Assembly (NCBI GenBank): GCA_038229695.1 | Contig: JBBROE010000003.1 | Span: 21,888-85,887 of the forward strand | Length of the DNA stretch: 64,000 nt | Direction: 5' to 3' | Origin: JACMLD01 sp038229695 | GTDB taxonomy: Bacteria; Bacteroidota; Bacteroidia; Chitinophagales; Chitinophagaceae | In this document: in pieces, positions 18,017-28,000 of the stretch | Layout of the letters: the number at the start of each line of letters is the position of its first letter | Position numbering within the stretch: position 1 is the first letter of the stretch | The notes under the pieces: model-generated | Database searches by the model: none | What the model saw: the letters and a program-made list of their open reading frames with translations, nothing else | Told to the model about the DNA's origin: nothing | Program-made: the position numbers and the translations under genes

Positions 18017-19087
18017 TCACTGGTTTTTCCAGGCCTTGCGCAGGAAACGCGTGAAGTTGCCATGAAAAATATTTGTGGTGTCGGCGGTGCTGTACCCACG
18101 GCGGAAGAGCAGGTCTTCCAGCTGTTGGAGATCGGCAATGCTGTCGAGGTCCGCGGGACACTGTTCTTTTCCGAAACCTCCGTCGAGGTCGGTGCCAATG
18201 CCGGCATGAAGTGTATTGCCGGCCAGCTGGCAGATGTGATCGATGTGGTTGATTAAGGTAGCTAGAGTACAGTTGGCGGAAGCCGGGGTGCTGGTGCCGC
18301 GCTGCCAGCCGGGTACCATCATCCATGCATCGAGGGCACAGCCGATGACGGCGTCTTTTTGTACCAGCGTTTTTATCTGGTCATCGCTGAACTGGCGGTC
18401 ATTCGGTACCAGTGCGCGGCAATTGTTGTGACTGGCCCAGACCGGTCCGTTAAAAAGTTCCATGGCCTGCCAGAAGGCGTCGTCGCACAGGTGGGTGGCA
18501 TCCAGTATAATTTGAAGAGATTCCATTTTACGGAGCAGGGCAATACCTTCCCGGGTCATTTTACCGGATGAGCCGGTCCCGTTGGCGTAGCGGCCGGGGC
18601 CGTAATGCGCCGGGCCCAGAGCGCGCAGGCCATAAGCCCAGGCGATGTCAAGGTGGTCAGGGGTAATGATGGAGTCAGCTCCTTCAAGGCTGAGGATATA
18701 GCCGACAGGCTGGCTCACCGGATTGCTGTTCCATTGCTCCAGTTGCAGGTCGAGACCGGCCAGATCGGTCACCTGCACCATTTCGCCTTTGGCTTCCATT
18801 GCCCGGTACCACGCGAGCTGGCCCTGTGTCTGGGCCCATGCCTGCTCCGGCGAATGCCAGCCAGGTCGCGGGTTGCCGACAGCTACATGGCGGGCAATCT
18901 GCGTGGCTACCACCAGGCCGATATTTCCCCGGCGTAGCGCCGGCAGGGAAACTACACCCTGTCCGCGGTCGGGCTTATCGGTCATCCCGGCCTCCCGCTC
19001 ACGGATATGGGTAACCGATTGAGTAAGGTCGCGGTTCCACTCCATAGCATTCATACTTAAATCGAGGTGTGCATCGAGGATAAACAT
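18017..19087 (-). CDS. Renal dipeptidase family (peptidase M19) protein
   Basis: A 356-residue amidohydrolase-fold dipeptidase, probably dinuclear zinc. The start at 19087 gives MFILDAHLDLSMN, which places the conserved His-x-Asp metal ligands at the N-terminus; the frame continues 36 codons upstream without family-like sequence. Other expected ligands are visible: the Glu of LSLEGADSI, the His residues of DATHLCDDAFW and WASHNNCRAL, and GIGTDLDGGFG. No signal peptide, so cytoplasmic. It likely hydrolyses small dipeptides, possibly including D-amino acid forms; substrate is not readable. Convergent with the small ORF at 17734. Confidence 0.88.
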   Translation of the reverse strand: MFILDAHLDLSMNAMEWNRDLTQSVTHIREREAGMTDKPDRGQGVVSLPALRRGNIGLVVATQIARHVAVGNPRPGWHSPEQAWAQTQGQLAWYRAMEAKGEMVQVTDLAGLDLQLEQWNSNPVSQPVGYILSLEGADSIITPDHLDIAWAYGLRALGPAHYGPGRYANGTGSSGKMTREGIALLRKMESLQIILDATHLCDDAFWQAMELFNGPVWASHNNCRALVPNDRQFSDDQIKTLVQKDAVIGCALDAWMMVPGWQRGTSTPASANCTLATLINHIDHICQLAGNTLHAGIGTDLDGGFGKEQCPADLDSIADLQQLEDLLFRRGYSTADTTNIFHGNFTRFLRKAWKNQ

Positions 19088-19099
19088 ACCGGGTATTTG

Positions 19100-19107
19100 T
19101 ATTTTTG
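19100..19107 (+). promoter_or_regulatory. Candidate -7 box upstream of a 46-codon ORF
   Basis: TATTTTTG fits TAnnTTTG on the plus strand, 36 bases before an ATG at 19136 and pointing away from the M19 gene. It could drive the small ORF and the phosphodiesterase-like gene after it. Confidence 0.35.
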
Positions 19108-19135
19108 ACAGGCGGGCAGGTAAAAATAATGATCT

Positions 19136-19276
19136 ATGGCGGAAATGAAAAAACCGTGCGCGGGGACTACTGCTGCCTGGCGCGATGCCGTACAAAAGTG
19201 CGACGCAACAGCGATCGGCGATGTGCCGCTGCCCGGTCCACCATTGACCACCGAAAAATTGATCGCGCGAAATTAA
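19136..19276 (+). CDS. Candidate small protein, 46 residues
   Basis: An ATG-initiated 46-codon frame encoding MAEMKKPCAGTTAAWRDAVQ and ending in TEKLIARN. It is soluble, with two Cys and a Pro-rich centre. It has a -7 box match at the right distance upstream, and a weak hairpin with a T tract (GCCG / CGGC then CTTTTTTG, 19309-19333) downstream. No family is recognised. It could equally be untranslated leader for the gene at 19356. Confidence 0.35.
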   Translation: MAEMKKPCAGTTAAWRDAVQKCDATAIGDVPLPGPPLTTEKLIARN

Positions 19277-19355
19277 TAGGGCTGGTTTTAAAGAAACGAT
19301 AACTTGCGCCGGCGGCTGTGAACGGCCTTTTTTGTTGTATGCTAAAAAAAAAATT

Positions 19356-20126
19356 ATGTACAGATTTGTATTTGTGTTCCTCCTTTTGTTGGGTAGAACG
19401 GCCGCGGCCCAGCCGGCACGGTACAGCGTTGAGAACCTCCATTCGCATAATGATTATGAAAAGTTGTTCCCGTTTCACGCTGCCTATAACCGTGGCTTCG
19501 GATCGATTGAAGCAGACATTTTTCTCTACCATGGCAGGCTGATCGTGGCGCATGATACGGTGCAGCGCGCCTGGGGAAGAACGCTGGACTCGATGTACCT
19601 GAAACCACTGGACAGTTGTATGCGGGTAAATCATGGTTACCCCTATCCGGACAGCGCCCGGTCGCTGCAATTACTGATAGATTTGAAAACGGACAGCACC
19701 GCTACGCTGGCGCAGTTGCTGAAGGAGCTGAAAAAATACCCGCGGCTTACGGCAGGTGGTAAACTGCAGGTAGTGATAACCGGGAACCGGCCCAACCCGG
19801 CGGATTTTGCGCGGTACCCGGCCTTTATCTCGTTCGACGGCGAACTGCATGTCGTCTACCCCGATAAAGCCTGCAGCCGGATCAGGATGCTGAGTGATAA
19901 CTTTAAAAATTTCAGTAAATGGGATGGGCAGTCCCCACTGCCGGAAGCGGACAGCATAATCCTTGCCCATATCATTACCGGGGGGCATGCCCTGCATAAA
20001 AAAGTAAGGTTCTGGAATGCACCGGACAACCCGGCCGCCTGGAGGGTATTTATGAAACTGGGGGTCGATTACCTGAACACCGACCACATCAATGCGGCAG
20101 CGGATTTCATGGCGGCACAACCCTGA
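19356..20126 (+). CDS. Exported PLC/GDPD-like phosphodiesterase fold protein
   Basis: A 256-residue exported protein with signal peptide MYRFVFVFLLLLGRTAAAQ; the ATG at 19356 is preferred over one 24 bases upstream because it starts the signal directly. The mature part begins YSVENLHSHNDYEK and continues FGSIEADIFLYHG with LIVAHD, the arrangement of His, Glu-x-Asp and His seen in glycerophosphodiester phosphodiesterase and PI-PLC-like TIM barrels. Length is consistent. It probably cleaves a phosphodiester in the periplasm or outside; the actual substrate is not known. Convergent with the T9SS-sorted gene. Confidence 0.75.
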   Translation: MYRFVFVFLLLLGRTAAAQPARYSVENLHSHNDYEKLFPFHAAYNRGFGSIEADIFLYHGRLIVAHDTVQRAWGRTLDSMYLKPLDSCMRVNHGYPYPDSARSLQLLIDLKTDSTATLAQLLKELKKYPRLTAGGKLQVVITGNRPNPADFARYPAFISFDGELHVVYPDKACSRIRMLSDNFKNFSKWDGQSPLPEADSIILAHIITGGHALHKKVRFWNAPDNPAAWRVFMKLGVDYLNTDHINAAADFMAAQP

Positions 20127-20206
20127 CACAGGGAGGTGGCTGCCCGGCATCATATAATGCGGTTAAAGGTTACCGGTATAGGTTCCCGCCGTACTGTTTG
20201 CTGGTA

Positions 20207-22105
20207 TCACTTTACCAGCTTCACCTGCGTTTTCCTGCCGCCATTCACCATTTCGAGGTAGTAGATACCGCGGGCAAGGCGCTGCAGGTCCGGAAGACTG
20301 ATAGTATTGCGTCCCTGCTCCAGCCTCGCCTGCTGTTGCAGAACAGCTTTGCCCGTTCCGTCGAAGAGCGTGAGGACGGCTTGACCACGTACGGCCGAGC
20401 CGGCCGTAACCGTTACCTGGTTGAGAAACGGATTGGGAAAAACGATGAGCTGCTCCGCCGGCGTATTCTGTCTTACCAGTAGCGTCGGCGTGTAAGAGAA
20501 GGAGCCGTCATCCGCTACCATCTTGATCCGGTAATAGAGGGTTGAATTTTTGAGGCCGGACAGGTCATCCTGCATCGTGTAGGCCGCCTGGCCGTGATGG
20601 CTGGCATTGACAACGGCGAGTACGGTAAAATTTACCCCATCGGCACTGCGGGCTACTTCATAATTTTTCAAGCTGCTCTCCTGCTGCGGTTTCCAGGACA
20701 GGAGGGTTGTTGACGCCTGCAGGGTAGCGGTGAAGTGGCTGCCACCGACTGCGAGTAGTATATTGTAGCGAAAGGGCGTGGGTACGCCCTCACCGGCATC
20801 GTCGGAAACGCCGTTCTCGTTAACGTCAATTTTATCGGCCGTTCCATTGTTCGAGGAATCAATAACGCGCAGCAGGGTGGTGCCTGCGCCGACCTCGCCG
20901 CCAACCAGGGTAGAGTTGTAATAAACGGTGTTCTGTACCAGGTTAGTGGCACGCAGCTGCAGGCGGATGACGGCCGAGTCAGTCGCCACCGGGTAGTTGG
21001 AAATACTTTGACCGGGCAGCAGCAGCAGGGTATCCGTTACGCCGTTGTACAGCGGGTTCAGTATAAGACCTGCCGGGTTGCTGACGAAACTTGCCTGGAC
21101 CGCCGAAAGATTTCCGTTTCCATACGTATTTCCAAGGTTATTGGAAACCCGCACATTGGCGAGATCGATATTGCCTTTATTTTTGATCACGACGTGGTAG
21201 ATAATATCTGCTGTATTTGCATTGATAACATTTCCGCCAATTAATTCTTCCGAAGCGCCTGCACCCACATTCATGTGGGTGATATCGGCGGTAGACCGCC
21301 CCATTGGGAACGGAGCGCTGTTACTGAGCGAAGCGGTATTGATATCCCAGGTATAATAGTAGCAACCCGAGCCATCGGAACCGGCTACAAACAAGCTTCC
21401 GTCAACATACCCGATGCTGAAGCACGGATGCGGTATATCGGTCAGGTAAACCGCGACCGCATCCCCCGGTCCGTCAAAATTGATCATTTCATACAGTCGG
21501 GATGGGGTATTGCCGAAGGTCATAAATACGCGGCCGTTGGGCATAAATACCATATCGCCCCAGGACAGTGAATTAGGAGCCAGCCCGGGTGGAAAGGTTA
21601 GTGGGCGGCTGGTGCCAGCTATATCTGTACCTGTCGCCACGTCGATTCTTTTTACGGCCGCCTGCCCGGTGGAAGCATTGTAGTCATAGATAATCAGGTT
21701 GTTTCCATCCTGATCGAAGCAAAGCTGGTTAATCTGGTAACTGTAGGTATAATCGGGGAGGAGTGCCGGCTGGCAGGCCAGCAGGGAATCGAAATGATAA
21801 TCCATGGCATACATCTTCGTGCTGTTGCCCGAGCTGATGTCTGCGAAATAAACCTTTTTATCCTTTGGGTTGTAGGCGGTGAAGGCATTGTAAAAGGGGA
21901 CACCGTTACTGCAACTCAACAAAATGGACGGGGCACCGCTGAGGATGCCTGTGAAGAGCTGCTGTTCACCTGAAGTGCTGCTGCAGGACGGTGAGCCATG
22001 GTTGATTAGGACAGACTTTAACGACTGCTGTGCCCGGAGATCAGATCTGCTCAACAGGAATAAAATGATAGTGATAAACTGTAAAAAGGTACGGGTAGTT
22101 TTCAT
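20207..22105 (-). CDS. Secreted protein with type IX secretion C-terminal sorting domain
   Basis: A 632-residue secreted protein. It has an N-terminal signal peptide (FITIILFLLSRSDLRAQQ). A central region (about residues 60-270) looks like a beta-propeller or repeated sheet, followed by a segment about 280-440 with DUF11/CARDB-like phrasing (NKGNIDLANVRVSNNLGNTY) and a fibronectin III-like stretch about 455-550. The last 80 residues are a type A T9SS sorting domain: FPNPFLNQVTVT, GRNTISLPDLQRLARGIYYLEM, ending KTQVKLVK. It is therefore probably exported by the T9SS and anchored or released at the surface. Function beyond that is unknown. Confidence 0.8.
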   Translation of the reverse strand: MKTTRTFLQFITIILFLLSRSDLRAQQSLKSVLINHGSPSCSSTSGEQQLFTGILSGAPSILLSCSNGVPFYNAFTAYNPKDKKVYFADISSGNSTKMYAMDYHFDSLLACQPALLPDYTYSYQINQLCFDQDGNNLIIYDYNASTGQAAVKRIDVATGTDIAGTSRPLTFPPGLAPNSLSWGDMVFMPNGRVFMTFGNTPSRLYEMINFDGPGDAVAVYLTDIPHPCFSIGYVDGSLFVAGSDGSGCYYYTWDINTASLSNSAPFPMGRSTADITHMNVGAGASEELIGGNVINANTADIIYHVVIKNKGNIDLANVRVSNNLGNTYGNGNLSAVQASFVSNPAGLILNPLYNGVTDTLLLLPGQSISNYPVATDSAVIRLQLRATNLVQNTVYYNSTLVGGEVGAGTTLLRVIDSSNNGTADKIDVNENGVSDDAGEGVPTPFRYNILLAVGGSHFTATLQASTTLLSWKPQQESSLKNYEVARSADGVNFTVLAVVNASHHGQAAYTMQDDLSGLKNSTLYYRIKMVADDGSFSYTPTLLVRQNTPAEQLIVFPNPFLNQVTVTAGSAVRGQAVLTLFDGTGKAVLQQQARLEQGRNTISLPDLQRLARGIYYLEMVNGGRKTQVKLVK

Positions 22106-22198
22106 CTTGCTTTTTTTCTGTGACCACTTGTATCGGTTTTAGGGTTGGATTTTTTTCATAAGCCCGGGGACTCCACCGGCCTGTGCTGATAGTGACTA

Positions 22199-22229
22199 CA
22201 AATTTACCCTTAGGGAACAAACCGGTCAA
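22199..22229 (-). promoter_or_regulatory. Promoter of the T9SS-sorted protein gene
   Basis: On the minus strand TTG (22227-22229), a 20-base spacer, then TAAATTTG (22199-22206), close to the Bacteroidota -33/-7 arrangement. It predicts a leader of about 85 bases before the start at 22105. Confidence 0.6.
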
Positions 22230-22413
22230 GTGTCGGCACCGTTTTGGCCTCGTATTTTCGGTCGCCGGCGTTTTGTGGCAGCCGGGTGGGGAAAAAATCG
22301 ACGAACGGCCGCCTTTTGCCGTTGAATGGAAAAAGTGGGGATAACGAAGCCTTCAAAAAAATTACGGGTACAGTATGGCGTTAGGATCGCTCATGAATAT
22401 TTCTTGGCAGCCC

Positions 22414-22440
22414 ATCAAAAAGCCGGGCAGCTGCCCGGCG
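22414..22440 (-). terminator. Terminator after the class A PBP gene
   Basis: Perfect palindrome GCCGGGCAG / CTGCCCGGC (22422-22439), followed on the minus strand by TTTTTGATGG. It lies 27 bases after the PBP stop. Confidence 0.75.
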
Positions 22441-22466
22441 ATAAGATGAGTCGTTTCAACGACCAG

Positions 22467-24884
22467 TTATTGATTTTTTTTGTCCTTTTTGCCAAAGAGC
22501 CGTCCGAAGAACCCGCGTTTCTTCTTTTCATTGTTTGCCTCCTGCTTATCGGCCGGGGGTTCGTCTTTTTTTGCAGGTTTGGCTGCTTCATTCAGGATTT
22601 TTTTCTCATCCGGGGACAGCCTGGATTCTACAGGTACATGGTTGGTATCGCGGTCGAAGTTGATATAATCATTGGCTGCACCATTGCCCTGGTCGGACCC
22701 TTCTGCACCGGGCTGCAGGCTTTTATCAATGGAGTTGTCATAATCGCGGATAGCTTGGATATTCATATTCTCGGGCTGTTGAAAGCGGGCATCGCGGGTA
22801 ATGCCGAGGGTTTTATCGGCATACACTTTTTTAAAGAAATATTCCCAGATGGGCATCGCGGCGCGTCCGCCGAAGCCGAGCCCGCTTTCCAGCCGAATAA
22901 ACCGGTCGTCGCAACCGATCCAGGTACCGGCGAGGAGTTGAGGGGTGTAGCCGAGAAACCAGGCATCAGAGTTGTCGTTGGTCGTACCCGTTTTGCCGCC
23001 CATTTCTGCTGCCCCGAGGCGGTTGCGCAGCCCTGCGGCCGTACCGAAGTCGACCGGCCCCTGCATCATCCTGACCATGGTGTAAGCGGCCTGTTCGCTG
23101 ATGACCTGTTTCATGGAGGTCTCAAACCTTTCCAGCACATTGCCATTTTTATCTTCTATGCGAAGCATGGTAAGCGGATGCGTATTGATGCCACGGTTTG
23201 GAAACATGGTGTAGCCGGACAGCATTTCATACATCGAGAGATCACAGGCCCCGAGTGCCATGGACGGGTAGGGTTCTACCGGCGTGGGAATATTGATTTG
23301 TTTCAGGAAGTTGGCGAAGCGTTGTGGCGTTACCTGTTTCATGATATAGGCCGATGCGCAGTTGAGTGACCAGGTGAGTGCAGTGGCCATGGTGACCACC
23401 GGGGGCAGATTGCCGCAGAGTCCCCTGGCCGGCACCATCCCGAAGCCGGGAAAATTCTGCGCCTGATTCTCCACCGGCGTTTCCGGCGTAAAGCCGGCTT
23501 CCTCTATCGCTTCACAATACAGAAATGGTTTGATGGACGATCCGACCTGCCGTTTCGTATCGATATTGACATGGTCGTACTTGTAGGTTTTAAAATCGAT
23601 TCCGCCCACCCAGGCTTTTACTTCACCGGTAATGGGATCCATCACCATAAAGGAAGTCTGCAGCATCTGCTGGTTGTATTTGATGGAATCATACGGCGTC
23701 ATGAGAGTATCCTTTTCTCGTTGTGCGTTCCATGCAAATACCTTCATCTGTGTTTTTACATGAAAAGATTTTTTGATTTCATCATCGGGGATGCCTTCAT
23801 CTTTCATGCTTTTCCAGCGGTCGCTGTTTTTCATGGCCGCCTGCAGAATATTTTCATGCTCCTTCCACACTTTGCCCGTTCTGAGCGAGCTTTGGCTGTT
23901 GAGCACTTTTTGCAGGGTAGGCATATGGGTGGCCACGGCCTCTTCGGCATAGAGTTGCATACGGGGGCTGATGGTTGTATAAATTTTCAGGCCGTCCCGG
24001 TAAATGTCGTAGGGCTTATTGGTAGCGGGGTTGATATGATTTTTGCACCAGCTCTTTACGTCCCCCCGCAGCTGTTCGCGGAAATAGGGGGCGAGGCCTG
24101 CGTTCTCGTCCATTTTTTTATACCGGAGCGGGATCGGTTTTGCTTTTAGCCGGGCAGCCTCTTCCCCGGACAGGACGTCGTTTTTCACCATCTGGTCGAT
24201 CACCGTATTTTTCCTGTTGAAGGCGGCCAGCGGGTGGGTACGGGGGTTGTAGATGCTGTTGCCTTTCAGCATACCAATGAGTACTGCTGCTTCATCAACG
24301 GAAAGACGATCGGGTTCTTTCTGAAAAAATGCGAGTGAAGCGTTGCGAATCCCATAGACATTGTCACCGAAGGGCACAACGTTCAGGTAGAGTGCGAGTA
24401 TTTCTTCCTTGGTAAAATTGCGCTCAAGCTTCACCGCTATAATCAGCTCCTTAAATTTTTCGAGAATGCGGTGGAAGAGGTTTTTAGATCCCTGCCCCAG
24501 CATATTTTTAGCCAGCTGCTGCGTGATGGTGCTGGCACCGCCATCGTTACCGAGGTGCACCACGGCGCGGATTAGTCCTTTGGCGTCAATGCCGGAATGG
24601 TCATAAAACCGGACATCTTCTGTTGAAATGAGGGCATCTACCACGTGTTTGGAAATATCCCCGTACCGCACGTTGCTCCGGTTACCGCGGTCGAGATAAT
24701 ATTTGCCCATCAGGGTGCCATCGTTGGCATAGATTTCGGTAGCCTGCAACACGGAGGGGTTTTCCAGTTCCTCCAACGACGGCATTTCACCGAAAAGGCC
24801 GTAGTTCAGCAGAACAATAAACAAGATAAACAGTCCCACGCCCATACCGACGATGGCCCAGAAAACACGCACCGTATTTTTCAT
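22467..24884 (-). CDS. Class A penicillin-binding protein (PBP1A-type transglycosylase/transpeptidase)
   Basis: A bifunctional peptidoglycan synthase of 805 residues. The start at 24884 gives a short cytoplasmic lead and one membrane segment (about residues 8-29); the frame runs 11 codons further upstream. The GT51 glycosyltransferase domain is about residues 60-230, with the catalytic Glu89 in STEDVRFYDHSGID and GASTITQQLAKN. The transpeptidase domain is about residues 400-720, with nucleophile Ser449 in SSIK, the SLN motif at 506-508 and KTG at 631-633. The C-terminal about 60 residues are charged and low-complexity, ending in a Lys-rich tail. It lies alone between hairpins. Confidence 0.95.
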   Translation of the reverse strand: MKNTVRVFWAIVGMGVGLFILFIVLLNYGLFGEMPSLEELENPSVLQATEIYANDGTLMGKYYLDRGNRSNVRYGDISKHVVDALISTEDVRFYDHSGIDAKGLIRAVVHLGNDGGASTITQQLAKNMLGQGSKNLFHRILEKFKELIIAVKLERNFTKEEILALYLNVVPFGDNVYGIRNASLAFFQKEPDRLSVDEAAVLIGMLKGNSIYNPRTHPLAAFNRKNTVIDQMVKNDVLSGEEAARLKAKPIPLRYKKMDENAGLAPYFREQLRGDVKSWCKNHINPATNKPYDIYRDGLKIYTTISPRMQLYAEEAVATHMPTLQKVLNSQSSLRTGKVWKEHENILQAAMKNSDRWKSMKDEGIPDDEIKKSFHVKTQMKVFAWNAQREKDTLMTPYDSIKYNQQMLQTSFMVMDPITGEVKAWVGGIDFKTYKYDHVNIDTKRQVGSSIKPFLYCEAIEEAGFTPETPVENQAQNFPGFGMVPARGLCGNLPPVVTMATALTWSLNCASAYIMKQVTPQRFANFLKQINIPTPVEPYPSMALGACDLSMYEMLSGYTMFPNRGINTHPLTMLRIEDKNGNVLERFETSMKQVISEQAAYTMVRMMQGPVDFGTAAGLRNRLGAAEMGGKTGTTNDNSDAWFLGYTPQLLAGTWIGCDDRFIRLESGLGFGGRAAMPIWEYFFKKVYADKTLGITRDARFQQPENMNIQAIRDYDNSIDKSLQPGAEGSDQGNGAANDYINFDRDTNHVPVESRLSPDEKKILNEAAKPAKKDEPPADKQEANNEKKKRGFFGRLFGKKDKKNQ

Positions 24885-25078
24885 ATATAATAATAAAAGA
24901 TAATGCCGTGAGTGCAAAAATCCTACCCGAAAATAGCAAATTAGCCCGCAGCAGGAAATAAAGTATTCTTAATTACGTGATTTCGGCCGCCACGCTATTG
25001 TGCCACCGGACGGTCCTTGAACAGGGCAGGATGGAGTAGAAAATATTGTTGGGGTGTGTGGCTGTCAGCAAATAGCAG

Positions 25079-28000
25079 CTACTTGAAAGCATCTTTGTAT
25101 TGCCGGATAAGAAATTTCTTATAGGCAGGAATATCCTTAGTGTTTTTCAGCACATCAAGATTGGCTTCCGTGATGATGATGAATGAATATTTGGCCGCTG
25201 GCATCCAGGGTATGATTTCGGTTGGCGCGAGGGGCTTTGTTTTATCGAGGTAACTAATTGCAGCCGCTGCGTTGGTAAATGTACCCATGAGCACAAAACG
25301 GGTGGTGTCTGTCAGCGGCAATGGGGTGATCGTAATCGACTGGTTATAGAATTTTTCCTTGTTGTACCGGTTGAAGGCGTTCCCGGCTTCGCCGACATAA
25401 ACGGGGTCTACCTTGTTCATAACAAGCACGACATAGTGTGGCTGATCGGGTGTTGCCGTAAATCCATTGTCTGCCGGTGATGCAGGCACGGTTTTCCTTA
25501 GCACGGAAGTCGTGTCGTTTACCGGCTTCACAGGATGTATCGCAACGGATTTTTGCGCCGCTGTGGTATCCTTTTGAGGCGAAACGGGAGGGGGCACGGT
25601 CTTCCCCTGCTGGCTGACAGGAACCGGAGTCCTGGCTACCGCGGCCGGCGCCGCCGGTGACAGTGTAACAACACTGTCGTCTGGTAAACGTTCCACTTTC
25701 AAATTGGTCAGGTATTCTTCTATCTGTTTGCGGCGGCCCAGTACGTCGATCAGGGTTTTTGCTTTGGCGGCCATCGGGCTGGCGGGGAAGAACGTGATGA
25801 TATTATTCAGCACCAGCCGGGCAGCCGAGTCATAACGGGAATGAATGTCGTAGACCGCTTCTATATACAACAGCTGCGGCGTCCAGTAATAATTTCCGTA
25901 CAGGCTGTCGGCAGACTTTTTCTTTTGTACGGCCTCCGAAAAGTTACCTTCAATAAACAGGTTGTAAATCTGGTTGTATACCGGTCCGCCTTCCTTTTTG
26001 CGACCCGAATCTACTGCCGCTGGATGCGCTGCGATGGCGGCGAGTTTGCTGTTGGGAAACTCCTGCTGCAGGCGGTTTTGTATGACTACCATTTTGGCCG
26101 TTTCCCCTGTTTTTTTATAACAGTAAAACAGGTTGAACAACGTGTTTTCTTCCCCGGCAGCATGCGGGAAGGTGCTGAGCAACCCTTCATACAACACGAT
26201 GGCGTCAGGATATGCTTCCAGGTAATCCTGTAAGGCTTTCGCCATATCATAGCGGGCATGGAGGACCGAATCCTGGGACACCCTCATTTTTTCCGGTGTC
26301 AGCGGCAGGTTCTCACTGAGCGCATCGAGGCTAAGGGGTTTCGAAATGGCCGGCTGACCATTGAGGTTAACGGGGTTATTGGGATCGGAGGGGTTATTGC
26401 GGAGCGCTGCACCCTGTGGTTTGATTGCTGCGGCGCGTTGCCAGTTGTCGGCATTCGGCCGGCTTCCCCAGAGGCTTTTGAACGTGGTATAGCCCTTCGA
26501 TTTTAATGCCGTATTGGAGAAATACCAGTCACTGCTGCCGCTGCTGCTGCTGTTAAAAAGATCAGCCGGTGGCGCGGTACTGCTGTTCCCTGCAAAGCCC
26601 TGGCTGCTGTTCCCGAAACTGACATCGTCTTCTTTCAGTCCCTGTTGCTTCCTTAACTGGCGCAGCAGTTTTTTGATGTAGGCCGTGCGTTCTGCCTCGG
26701 GCATAGCGGCTATTTTCTGCAGGCTGTCCTGCCGGTTGATCACTTCCTGGCGGGAGCCAATAATGGTGAGGGCTGCTTTCCTGCTTTTATACTGGTCTGC
26801 ATCCTCCGGCAGGATCATACTAATGTCTGTACTGTCATAATCATTCCTCGCCGCGATATAGTTTCTGTCGGCCAATTCGAGGTTGGCGAGCGCGAGGTAA
26901 GAGCGGCTTTTCTGCGGCAGGTTGCCGGCATTGTACCGGATACTTTTTGCGAGAAAATTTTTGGCAGCGGCGGTCTGGTGGCGATCGAGTTCAATCTGGG
27001 CGGCCGTATAGAAAATGATGTCACGGTAGATTATATATTTATCCCGTTTTCCCATCTTGGCCAATGCATCGACGGCAGCCTGGATGGCTTTGTCGTCGTT
27101 CCCTTCTCCCTGCCTGATGGAGTTAAGCAGTCCGTATACCTCCATGACCGGGTTGATGGTATGTTTGACTACCCGTTCATAAAATTCTTTTGCGTCATTG
27201 TGTTTGCCGGCAGCCTCGTAACACTGGGCGGTGAGGTATTCACGGCGCGCTGTTTCTTCCCGGTTGGCGTCGGTTCCGGGCGAGCGCAGCAGGTAGATGG
27301 CGGTGCTGTCCCAGTTTTGTTCTTTGTAGAAATACCAGGCCTGTGCCTGGTTAAGTTCGTCGCTCAGCCGGCCTGGAAAGATAGGGTCGCTTTTTAGTAT
27401 CTGCATCAGGCTCCGCGCTTCAGGCAGGGCATCCAGTGCGAGGTAGGTATTCACCTGCCACAGCAGGGATTCATTCCGGCTGGGAGCCCGGGAAAGCAGT
27501 TTGGCGGCGATATTTCTTTTCTCGCTCGTGGAAATGGTAAACGCATTGCCGCCCTCGTTGCTGTTACTGCCGATGACCTTATCGTACCCGTCTTTTTCCT
27601 TGGGTGAAAAAGCATAGTTGAGGTATTGGAAGGTGAGGTAGGCTGAGTCAAAATCTTTTTTGTAATAATAGGCCTTACCCATGAGCAGGTAGAGGTTGTC
27701 GACCCAGTTGTTTCGCAGGTCGTGCAGCAGTATGCCGGCGGTGGCTTTGTAGATGACCGAATCCAGGTCGTTTTTAAAGCGGGCAGTTTCATCTACGTTG
27801 TAATTATGGAAGGAAAGGAGTTTCGTGTAGTCATCCCGGTGAGCCGATTTTGCCCGGTCGACCACTTCCTTCATCTTTTCATTGGCATTGAAGTAAAAGT
27901 TGTAGTGCGTGGTGGTATTCTGCATGAAACGGCGCGGAATGGTAAACTTTTTATCTCCGGTCTTTTCTGATCGCAGCTGCCTGTTTTCGTATTTTTTCGG

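Larger units (their letters stand above)
22106..22466. other. 361-base intergenic region
   Basis: Between two minus-strand genes. It holds the promoter at 22199-22229 for the T9SS-sorted gene and the terminator at 22414-22440 for the PBP gene. Nothing else supportable was seen. Confidence 0.7.

Noticed and set aside
22326..23369. A 347-codon open frame on the plus strand
   Set aside because: It lies mostly antisense to the 3' part of the class A PBP gene, whose motifs are unambiguous, and has no domain pattern.
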